From the NCBI GenBank assembly GCA_021775655.1, contig JAJFHK010000243.1, forward strand, positions 1 through 5,189: 5,189 nucleotides of DNA, in the 5' to 3' direction. The notes under the pieces were generated by a model. The model ran no database searches. It was given only the letters and a program-made list of their open reading frames with translations, and was not told the origin of the DNA. Both the position numbers and the translations under genes were made by a program. Positions 1 through 5,026 of this stretch are shown piece after piece. Each line of letters begins with the position of its first letter. Position 1 is the stretch's first letter. The stretch is from Filomicrobium sp. (GTDB lineage Bacteria > Pseudomonadota > Alphaproteobacteria > Rhizobiales > Hyphomicrobiaceae).

Positions 1-16
1 CCTCTCAATGCAATGC

Positions 17-23
17 GGTAGGA
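17..23 (+). promoter_or_regulatory. Shine-Dalgarno site of the sensor kinase
   Basis: The purine-rich GGTAGGA ends nine bases before the ATG at 33 and supports that start codon. Only 32 bases lie upstream in the window, so the promoter of the kinase cannot be seen. Confidence 0.55.
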
Positions 24-32
24 CGTTCTTAC

Positions 33-1427
33 ATGACAACAGCTGTGGAGGTAGCCCACATCGTCACCAGCTTGATGAGTTTCGTCGGCGCGGTTGGATT
101 GGCGACGTTCGTTATCACACGCCCAAATTTTGGAGTTAGACTCCGACTTTCGATTTTTATGCTTGTTGTTGGCTTGGCCACAATCGGTGCCTTTAATCTT
201 GCCTTGGTTCTGAAGGCTGAGGGAACAATTCTCGCCGCGACAAGTGTTCTAGCTGTGATCGGCGCATCCCTTGCAACGATTGCAACCGCAATTCTGGCGC
301 AGATTGCGTTTGAATCACCTCTCGTATCCGCGTTGCATCATCGGGTTACGGCGCATCGTCGTACACTTGAGCGGTCGCGCCGTTCGAGGGCAGAACTTGA
401 TCGCCGGGTGCAAGAAAGAACACGTGAAGTCCACGAACATGAAAAGCGCCTGCGCATCGCTCTGCGTGACAGTCAAATCAGCGTGTTTATGCAGGACGCC
501 AATTTGCACTATGTGTGGATGCGTAATGCGCACGAGGGGTTCTGCGCACCAGAATTCATCGGCAAAGCGGATCTAGATGTGCTCCCGCCGGCCGCTGCTC
601 GTGTCGCGACCGATGCCAAAATGAAGGTCATCGAAACCGGTGAGGATGTGACGACAGAGATTGTTGTCGAACCAGCCGATGGGAAAGGAAGCCCGAGGTA
701 TTTCGACTTGACGTCGGAGCCCTACTACGATGAATCCGGGGTATTTCACGGTGTGCTGAGCGTGAGCGTGGAAACCACCGAAAAGCGCATGCGCGAGGAA
801 CGGCTCAAGGAAGCACTTCTGGAGGTCTCTCACCGTACCAAGAACCAACTGGCGGTCTTGATGAGCATTGCGCGGCGGCTCGGAGCAACAGAACCTGATA
901 TCGATGCATTCCTTTCTGCGTTCGAAGCGCGAATGCGAGCACTTTCGATTTGCCAGGATGTGCTTGTCGAGCGCGATTGGGCCGCACCGCCGTTACGACG
1001 ATTGTTGTGGGCGCAGCTTGAACCTTACGTGTCGCGGATCCGACGGAGTGATCCGGCCCTCGTTATCGAGGGTCCCGATGTAAAGATTTCGCCACCAGCT
1101 GTTCAGAACCTTGGCTTGGTTTTGAGCGAACTTGCGCTCAATGCCTATGAGAACGGGGTCATCGATTCCGATTCCGGACAACTCAAAATTTCATGGGATT
1201 TGCTCGACCCGTCCAACGATTCCACAACCAACGGCCCTTATCTGGAAATTCGATGGAATGAAGTAGGAGGAGCGATGCCGTTGAATGGAAATCTAGAACT
1301 AGGATTTGGACTGTCGATGGCTGACAAACTCGCTCGCTCAGCTTTGGGCGGTGGCCTCGAGTTCGGTTGGACAAAGTTCGGAATGAGCGCCCGTTTGCAG
1401 ATTGGAAAGTCGGTTCTGTCGAACTGA
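33..1427 (+). CDS. Membrane-bound PAS-domain sensor histidine kinase, HisKA_2/HWE type
   Basis: This is a 464-residue sensor kinase that should autophosphorylate on histidine and pass the phosphate to a response regulator. Residues 9-29, 38-60 and about 66-93 are hydrophobic and look like membrane spans with very short loops, so there is no large periplasmic sensor. A charged coiled-coil linker follows (about 100-142, with RRVQERTREV). Next is a PAS domain (about 138-252) ending in the usual TTEKR junction. The dimerisation helix carries the H-box VSHRTKNQLAVL, with His267 as the expected phospho-acceptor. The ATPase part shows an N-box (SELALNAYENG, 365-375), a W-x-E G1 motif (RWNEVGG, 407-413) and a glycine box (GFGLSMADK, 424-432). 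The W-x-E motif is typical of HWE kinases, but the HWE N-box histidine is replaced by Ser365, so HisKA_2 is the safer label. Such kinases often feed the general stress response in alphaproteobacteria. The FATGY receiver at 4553 is a possible but unproven partner. The stimulus is unknown. Confidence 0.93.
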   Translation: MTTAVEVAHIVTSLMSFVGAVGLATFVITRPNFGVRLRLSIFMLVVGLATIGAFNLALVLKAEGTILAATSVLAVIGASLATIATAILAQIAFESPLVSALHHRVTAHRRTLERSRRSRAELDRRVQERTREVHEHEKRLRIALRDSQISVFMQDANLHYVWMRNAHEGFCAPEFIGKADLDVLPPAAARVATDAKMKVIETGEDVTTEIVVEPADGKGSPRYFDLTSEPYYDESGVFHGVLSVSVETTEKRMREERLKEALLEVSHRTKNQLAVLMSIARRLGATEPDIDAFLSAFEARMRALSICQDVLVERDWAAPPLRRLLWAQLEPYVSRIRRSDPALVIEGPDVKISPPAVQNLGLVLSELALNAYENGVIDSDSGQLKISWDLLDPSNDSTTNGPYLEIRWNEVGGAMPLNGNLELGFGLSMADKLARSALGGGLEFGWTKFGMSARLQIGKSVLSN

Positions 1428-1524
1428 CAATGGTGGCCGTTTCGCTTTGCTAGATCACACAAGATTCGACTTATTGTGGGTGGTGAGTGCGTGATTTACT
1501 ATGAAGCGATGGTCGCAAACGAAA

Positions 1525-1551
1525 CCAGCAGGCGATATCGGCACCTGCTGG
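1525..1551 (-). terminator. Hairpin between convergent genes, probable terminator of the small membrane protein
   Basis: Eight bases at 1525-1532 (CCAGCAGG) are perfectly complementary to 1544-1551 (CCTGCTGG), with an 11-base loop holding the palindrome CGATATCG. Read on the minus strand, the stem is followed by TTTCGTTT, as in a Rho-independent terminator, about 20 bases after the stop codon of the 1573-1710 gene. On the plus strand no T-run follows, so it would be a weak terminator for the kinase. The rest of 1428-1572 shows no gene. Confidence 0.6.
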
Positions 1552-1572
1552 GGTACCTGATTCATAGCCGTG

Positions 1573-1710
1573 CTAGTTTTTCTCGATGCTAACGGCTGGA
1601 ACATCTACTTTAAGCGTTACGTCGTTTTTTGTTTCCTGATAGTAAAGAAACCCCAAAACGGCGACTGCGGCCACGAGGAATAGAACGACTGCAGTGTTCA
1701 TTTGTGCCAT
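1573..1710 (-). CDS. Small single-span membrane protein of unknown function (45 aa)
   Basis: This short protein begins MAQMNTAVV and has one hydrophobic segment at about residues 5-24 (through VLGFLYY), followed by a polar tail of about 20 residues (QETKNDVTLKV...SIEKN). It has no cysteine and no catalytic motif. I do not recognise a named family. The start is chosen because a strong GGAGGTC (complement of 1715-1721) sits four bases before the ATG at 1710. A longer reading back to 1755 lacks such a site. An alternative ATG lies three codons in. An EcfG-type promoter lies about 110 bases upstream on the same strand (1819-1843) and a terminator-like hairpin lies just downstream, so the gene looks like a complete monocistronic unit. 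A role as a small stress-induced envelope protein is inferred only from the promoter and the membrane span. Confidence 0.75.
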   Translation of the reverse strand: MAQMNTAVVLFLVAAVAVLGFLYYQETKNDVTLKVDVPAVSIEKN

Positions 1711-1714
1711 GATT

Positions 1715-1721
1715 GACCTCC
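1715..1721 (-). promoter_or_regulatory. Strong Shine-Dalgarno site deciding the start of the small membrane protein
   Basis: Read on the minus strand this is GGAGGTC, a near-perfect anti-16S match four bases before the ATG at 1710. It selects the 45-residue product over the longer open frame that begins at 1755. Confidence 0.75.
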
Positions 1722-1818
1722 AATGGCTAATCTTCATTTCGCCCAACCAAGACAACGCTCCAACCGTAATTGGTGTACGGGTTCAGCGGTATGAGAAGTC
1801 TTCCGTCGATGGTCGATC

Positions 1819-1843
1819 AACGCAGTGCTTACATACTTGTTCC
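1819..1843 (-). promoter_or_regulatory. EcfG-type (general stress sigma factor) promoter for the small membrane protein
   Basis: On the minus strand GGAAC (complement of 1839-1843) is followed after exactly 16 bases by CGTT (complement of 1819-1822). This is the alphaproteobacterial EcfG consensus GGAAC-N16/17-CGTT. Transcription would begin near 1810, leaving an untranslated leader of about 100 bases before the ATG at 1710. The match is seen directly; use by EcfG is inferred. Confidence 0.62.
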
Positions 1844-1889
1844 TCCTGCTTCAAAGTGACGTCAAAGTTCAAGCTGGCCTCAATCATCG

Positions 1890-1915
1890 GGAACAATCCC
1901 GTCACCACGTTCGTT
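1890..1915 (+). promoter_or_regulatory. EcfG-type promoter for the small exported protein
   Basis: GGAAC at 1890-1894 is followed after 17 bases by CGTT at 1912-1915. A second CGTT at 1908-1911 has a poorer spacing of 13. The predicted start of transcription near 1925 leaves about 55 bases before the ATG at 1981. The -35 element lies within a short dyad (CGGGA at 1888-1892, TCCCG at 1897-1901) that could be an operator or be accidental. With the opposite-strand promoter at 1819-1843 it forms a divergent control region. Confidence 0.5.
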
Positions 1916-1966
1916 GTCCCGCCAAGGCTCTTGGCCTGCTCCGCGATGGAGTAGGCGTGAATCCTC

Positions 1967-1972
1967 GGAGGA
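1967..1972 (+). promoter_or_regulatory. Shine-Dalgarno site deciding the start of the exported protein
   Basis: GGAGGA ends eight bases before the ATG at 1981. It selects this start over an in-frame ATG at 1825, which would place a long basic leader ahead of the signal peptide. Confidence 0.75.
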
Positions 1973-1980
1973 CATTCGAC

Positions 1981-2295
1981 ATGAATTTTCATGATATTTT
2001 CGATCGAACTAACCTTGTCTTGTGCGGCATAGTAGTGAGCGGAAGCGTGCTGATCGGCATTCTTCTTTCCGGCCCTGTGCTCGCAGCCGACGAAGCCAAG
2101 ACGGCAACGGAAAAGTCTGCTGAACATGTTGAAACCGCAAAACCAACCAGTGACGGAACGGTTCATCCTGAAGGTGTCGAAGCGAAGCCTCGCGAGCAGT
2201 GGTTTGCGCCATGCCCTCCTGACAAGAAAATAACGAAATCGGGCGACTGCATTGGCATGGATGAAGCAGGTGCGGGCGAAAATGCCCAGAAATAG
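1981..2295 (+). CDS. Small exported protein of unknown function with two cysteines in its mature part (104 aa)
   Basis: The product begins MNFHDIFDRT and carries a hydrophobic stretch at about residues 12-30, then the cleavage-like sequence GPVLA-ADEAK (cut probably after Ala35). It is therefore likely exported by Sec to the periplasm, leaving a mature protein of about 69 residues. The mature part is polar and Ala/Glu/Lys-rich (about 38-75), probably disordered. It ends in a small block with two cysteines at 78 and 90 (WFAPCPPDKK...SGDC) that could form a disulfide. The block is too short for a known metal-binding or thioredoxin motif, and I do not recognise the family. The start is set by GGAGGA at 1967. 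An EcfG-type promoter lies about 65 bases upstream and a terminator lies about 40 bases downstream, so it looks monocistronic and stress-inducible (inference). The open reverse-strand frame covering it lacks a ribosome site. Confidence 0.78.
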   Translation: MNFHDIFDRTNLVLCGIVVSGSVLIGILLSGPVLAADEAKTATEKSAEHVETAKPTSDGTVHPEGVEAKPREQWFAPCPPDKKITKSGDCIGMDEAGAGENAQK

Positions 2296-2335
2296 GCTAG
2301 CGCACTCCTGCACCACTGAAGAATTCAATTGGCCG

Positions 2336-2369
2336 GCTACGCGAACCTTCCACTATCGCGCGGTTTTTT
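2336..2369 (+). terminator. Rho-independent terminator of the exported protein gene
   Basis: CGCGA at 2340-2344 pairs with TCGCG at 2356-2360. The stem extends outward through one A-C mismatch and weak pairs to 2336 and 2363-2365, and it runs into six T's at 2364-2369. It lies about 40 bases after the stop codon at 2295. Confidence 0.65.
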
Positions 2370-2396
2370 CGAAGCGACCCGGCTTCTTGCGGGGAC

Positions 2397-2421
2397 CGAT
2401 TGCGGCTACTGCGCCCAATCG
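2397..2421. other. Strong hairpin in a non-coding stretch
   Basis: CGATTG (2397-2402) pairs with CAATCG (2416-2421), and GGC (2404-2406) with GCC (2413-2415). This gives nine base pairs with one bulged C and a six-base loop. No T-run follows, so it is not itself a terminator. It sits between two terminator-like hairpins and may belong to a small RNA, an mRNA leader or a protein-binding site. Confidence 0.45.
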
Positions 2422-2435
2422 AGCCAGAGCGAACC

Positions 2436-2454
2436 GGGGCTGACAGCCCTTTTT
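2436..2454 (+). terminator. Second terminator-like hairpin with T-run
   Basis: GGGCT at 2437-2441 pairs with AGCCC at 2445-2449 around a three-base loop, followed by five T's (2450-2454). The stem is short but GC-rich. It lies about 85 bases before the Crp-type gene, so it could back up the terminator at 2336-2369 or end a short non-coding transcript. The remaining bases to 2539 hold no recognisable promoter. Confidence 0.45.
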
Positions 2455-2539
2455 CTGTGGGCGGTGGTTAGCGTCATGGCCCAACTATGTCTTAGTTTAT
2501 TGCGGCCCGCCCGGTTCGTGCCGTCGAGTACCCGAAAGC

Positions 2540-3211
2540 GTGTCGACCAACCACGGTAAGCGATTGACCAGCCGCCTGCGCGCCATCATCCCTGATGGAC
2601 AGTTATCTAAACGACGACTTTCGGAAGGCGCTGTCATCGAGACGCGCTTTGCGCGCCGCCAACATCTCGCCTTCGTCGAGAGTGGCTGGGCGATGAAGGC
2701 TGCTTATACTGATGATGGACGACGGCAGGTTCTCAAGTTCTTGATGGCTGGGGACTGCGCGCGTTGCGACGTGCTTTGCGAACATATGGTTGAAAGCTCG
2801 AGTCTCGAATGCATCACGGCGTGCACTGTTTCTTTTATCGATATTGAACAGGTCCACCAGCATATTGTGGCCGAGGCTAATGGGCTGAGAGCGCTCATTG
2901 ACGAGTTTGGTGAATTGGGTTCCGATGCAGAGTGTTACATCGTTATTCTTGGAGCCTACTCGGCTGAGGAGCGCATCGCGTGGATGGTTCTGCACCTGCT
3001 TAAACGCGGGGAGAATGCCGGGTTGGGCGATGGTAAGCGCATGCAATTGCCTCTCAATCAAAACCTGCTTGCAAGTTCGGTTGGCTTGTCACTGGTGCAT
3101 ACCAACAAGACACTGGCTCGACTGAGACGTGAAGAGTTGATCTCATGGTCGGACGGAGTTCTCGAAGTCCGAGACCTAGATCGGCTGGTGAACCTTGCAC
3201 AGTTTCGATAG
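2540..3211 (+). CDS. Crp/Fnr-family transcriptional regulator with a cysteine-rich sensor domain
   Basis: This 223-residue DNA-binding regulator has an N-terminal cyclic-nucleotide-binding-like beta-roll (about 20-115, including ESGWAMKAAYTDDGRRQVLKF, then GD at 71-72). A long dimerisation helix follows (about 116-155). The C-terminal Crp-type winged helix spans about 165-223, with LNQNLLASSVGLSLVHTNK as the helix-turn-helix and TLARLRREELI after it. The sensor domain holds an unusual set of cysteines at 73, 76, 80, 91 and 95 (C-x2-C-x3-C, then C-x3-C), where related proteins normally read like GDFxDLxxFLL. It lacks the N-terminal cysteine cluster of true Fnr. Residues that bind cAMP in Crp are not evident. 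The start is GTG at 2540 with only a weak ribosome site; no other start codon lies close upstream in frame, and length fits the family. Its targets are unknown. It converges with the metallopeptidase gene across 51 bases that show no clear terminator. Confidence 0.9.
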   Translation: MSTNHGKRLTSRLRAIIPDGQLSKRRLSEGAVIETRFARRQHLAFVESGWAMKAAYTDDGRRQVLKFLMAGDCARCDVLCEHMVESSSLECITACTVSFIDIEQVHQHIVAEANGLRALIDEFGELGSDAECYIVILGAYSAEERIAWMVLHLLKRGENAGLGDGKRMQLPLNQNLLASSVGLSLVHTNKTLARLRREELISWSDGVLEVRDLDRLVNLAQFR

Positions 3212-3262
3212 CCGGATCACGCGTTCCACGGCGTACAACTGGCTGCTAATGCCTGACTGACC

Positions 3263-4297
3263 TTAGATGGAATCGTTCTCGTTCTGCCGCGGCGAATTTG
3301 GTTTGAGATCGAGCCGACCGGCGGGGCCGGACGAAACCCACTTGTGGACGAAACTGATTTTTTTGCGGATAGAAGGCGTCAAAACGAACGGGTAGATATC
3401 GCTGAGGCCCATCGACCGGTTCAACTGATTGAGGCCGATCGTCAACTCGGTTGCGAATGACAGTAGATGTTCAGAATCCACCGCCTGGTATGGAAGAAAG
3501 TTTTTATCTGCAACATCAATTGACGAGAATCCAACGGCGATGAAAGTATCCGCAATGTCCGTCAGATGCAGCAGGTGTGCAAAGGTTTCGGCCCAATCTT
3601 CATGCGGGTGGCTGGATGCATAACCGCTAACGAAGGACTGCTGCCAATCGTCGATAGGGCCGTTCTCGTAGTAGCTCGAAATTGCTGCACCATAGTCGTC
3701 CCGTTCGTCACCCATTATCGCCCGAAATTGTCTAATGAATCCTGGCTGGTTGTAGAGCCGGTGAAAGAGAATGTAATGCGCTATCTCGTGCCTAAAGTGC
3801 CCGATCATCGTCCGGTAGGGTTCGTTAAATTGCTCACGGCGCGCGATGCGAACGACCGGGTCGGCTTCCATAATGTTGATGGTCACTAAGCCGTTCTTGT
3901 GGCCCATTGCAACATTCTCGGCACCGGTCCCCGTCTGCTCAGCGAGAAAATGAAACTCTGGTCTTGGTCCCGCGTCATCTGCTCCAAACCATCCCCACGC
4001 AGCCAAGTTTGCCAACATCCATCGCTTTGCAGATTCCGATTGCGCCCACAGCGCGTCATTGCCAGGCGAGCCCATATCCGGGACCAAAGTCGTTAGACGG
4101 CACGCTTCGCAATGACCGGCCTCATCACCGCCGGTCTGCCAGTTGCAGCTGATTGCGTCGCGGTTCGCGCAGGGCGTTGCGTTCCCAACCAGGTCTGCCC
4201 TCACGGGATCGTAAGAGACTACTGTCCGGCAGGATTTGCAGACAAGACTGTCGAAGAATAATGTTGCGCTGCACTGCGGGCATTCAAACGATTGCAT
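3263..4297 (-). CDS. Putative zinc-binding metallopeptidase with N-terminal zinc ribbon
   Basis: This is a 344-residue protein, apparently cytoplasmic, since no signal peptide is seen. The N-terminus is a zinc ribbon: CPQC at 6-9 and CKSC at 20-23, then a second cysteine set at 43, 51, 63 and 66 (CEAC). The rest matches the putative zinc-binding metallopeptidase family (Peptidase_Mx/DUF2248-like, from memory). It has HEIAH at 170-174, with His170 and His174 as zinc ligands and Glu171 as catalytic base, and a downstream block HPHEDWAETFAH (230-241) whose acidic residues could supply the third ligand. Substrates are unknown and activity is untested in what I know of the family. I chose the ATG at 4297 because GGGAGA sits eight bases upstream; a GTG at 4315 would add six residues. 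An EcfG-type promoter lies 45 bases upstream. The gene is convergent with the Crp-type regulator and divergent from the response regulator. Confidence 0.9.
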   Translation of the reverse strand: MQSFECPQCSATLFFDSLVCKSCRTVVSYDPVRADLVGNATPCANRDAISCNWQTGGDEAGHCEACRLTTLVPDMGSPGNDALWAQSESAKRWMLANLAAWGWFGADDAGPRPEFHFLAEQTGTGAENVAMGHKNGLVTINIMEADPVVRIARREQFNEPYRTMIGHFRHEIAHYILFHRLYNQPGFIRQFRAIMGDERDDYGAAISSYYENGPIDDWQQSFVSGYASSHPHEDWAETFAHLLHLTDIADTFIAVGFSSIDVADKNFLPYQAVDSEHLLSFATELTIGLNQLNRSMGLSDIYPFVLTPSIRKKISFVHKWVSSGPAGRLDLKPNSPRQNENDSI

Positions 4298-4305
4298 CGC
4301 GTGTA

Positions 4306-4311
4306 TCTCCC
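4306..4311 (-). promoter_or_regulatory. Shine-Dalgarno site deciding the metallopeptidase start
   Basis: On the minus strand GGGAGA ends eight bases before the ATG at 4297. It favours that codon over the GTG at 4315, which this site nearly overlaps. Confidence 0.6.
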
Positions 4312-4341
4312 GCACATAAGCGATTCTGATTTAGATCTTGC

Positions 4342-4366
4342 AACGTAAGGCGCTCCATAAGGTTCC
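4342..4366 (-). promoter_or_regulatory. EcfG-type promoter for the metallopeptidase gene
   Basis: On the minus strand GGAAC (complement of 4362-4366) is followed after exactly 16 bases by CGTT (complement of 4342-4345). This is a perfect match to the EcfG consensus with the same spacing as the site at 1819-1843. The predicted start of transcription near 4335 leaves a leader of about 40 bases before the ATG at 4297. The placement is typical of a real promoter. Confidence 0.68.
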
Positions 4367-4528
4367 AAACCAAAATCTTCAGTTTCCACTGCGATTGGGG
4401 GACCGTCTTTCAAGCCGGTGATCAGGCGTACGCTGTTTTCTGTGATAGAGGGACCGATTTATCCGAGCAGGACTTAATAAATGACAGAGCCAGCTCGGAG
4501 TCACACCGATATGGTATGTTCGTTGGGA

Positions 4529-4547
4529 TACCCTTGACCTTCGGGTA
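4529..4547 (+). other. Short inverted repeat just upstream of the response-regulator frame
   Basis: TACCC (4529-4533) pairs with GGGTA (4543-4547) around nine bases, ending five bases before the ATG at 4553. If transcribed it could mask initiation at 4553. The rest of the 4367-4552 gap holds no GGAAC/CGTT pair on the plus strand and no other promoter I can defend. Confidence 0.25.
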
Positions 4548-4552
4548 ATTCG

Positions 4553-5026
4553 ATGGCGTTCTCGGTTGCGACGGTATTGAGCGGGAGTAACAACACAGTG
4601 ATGAAAGCCGAAAGCCATTCGCTCGAGTTGCGACGGTTTCTCCGTCATGTGCTTGTTGTTGAGGATAGCATCATCATCGCCATGGACGCAGAGGAGCAGC
4701 TGGTCGATTTAGGTGCCGAGCGCGTGACGCTGGCGGCGAGTGTGGGTGAAGCACTTGAAGAAATCGGCAGATTAACGCCGACACTGGCCTTGCTTGATGT
4801 CAAGTTGCAAGACGAAACGTGTTTCCCGATTGCCGACAAGCTGAAGGAACTACACGTTCCTTATATTTTCGCGACTGGGTACACCTATCCGGCAAGCTTT
4901 CCAGATCTCCACAAGCAAGCGCCGTGCATGACAAAGCCGTACAGCGGCGAAGCGTTAGGACGAACCATTGGCGACCTGGTACGCGAAGATAAGTCTGCGA
5001 TCCAATCCTTGCAGCGTACTGGCTGA
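4553..5026 (+). CDS. Single-domain response regulator (receiver only, FATGY type)
   Basis: This is a CheY-like receiver with no output domain, 157 residues from the ATG at 4553. The acidic pair Glu37-Asp38 lies in VLVVEDS, the phospho-acceptor is Asp82 in LALLDVKL, the switch threonine is Thr108 in PYIFATGY, and the conserved lysine is Lys128 in MTKPY. The PYIFATGY stretch matches the FAT GUY receiver signature known from alphaproteobacterial general stress signalling (for example Sphingomonas SdrG). Such receivers work with HisKA_2/HWE kinases as phosphate shuttles or modulators. The kinase at 33-1427 is a candidate partner, though about 3.1 kb away and not co-transcribed. The start is uncertain: no good ribosome site precedes 4553, whereas GGGAG at 4583-4587 precedes a GTG at 4598 (10-base spacing) and an ATG at 4601. 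Starting there leaves about 17 residues ahead of the first strand, nearer the family norm. Confidence 0.9.
   Translation: MAFSVATVLSGSNNTVMKAESHSLELRRFLRHVLVVEDSIIIAMDAEEQLVDLGAERVTLAASVGEALEEIGRLTPTLALLDVKLQDETCFPIADKLKELHVPYIFATGYTYPASFPDLHKQAPCMTKPYSGEALGRTIGDLVREDKSAIQSLQRTG

Noticed and set aside
1597..1628. Another GGAAC followed by CGTT on the plus strand
   Set aside because: The spacings to CGTT are 12 and 23 bases rather than 16-17, it lies inside the small membrane protein gene, and no gene begins downstream on that strand.
1783..2328. Long minus-strand open frame (181 codons) overlapping the exported protein and the divergent promoters
   Set aside because: No ribosome site precedes its possible starts, it shows no family motif, and it lies opposite a gene with a strong ribosome site, signal peptide and terminator. 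An internal start at 1983 gives a plausible-looking 69-residue peptide but also lacks a ribosome site.
2371..2386. Small stem GAAGC/GCTTC as a separate terminator
   Set aside because: It has only five pairs and no T-run after it, and it sits directly behind a better terminator.
2329..2559. Plus-strand open frame across the non-coding stretch before the Crp-type gene
   Set aside because: It has no ATG start or ribosome site, passes through both terminator hairpins and overlaps the start of the Crp-type gene in another frame.
3566..4152. Several plus-strand open frames opposite the metallopeptidase
   Set aside because: They are shadows of a gene with clear zinc-ribbon and HExxH motifs and have no ribosome sites or recognisable domains of their own.
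4219..4413. Minus-strand frame containing MCGRYT, the typical N-terminus of SRAP (HMCES/YedK-like) proteins
   Set aside because: Only these few residues resemble the family; nothing after them matches, the frame stops within about 25 codons, no ribosome site precedes the ATG, and the same bases serve as the metallopeptidase ribosome site. A captured SRAP start is possible but unsupported.
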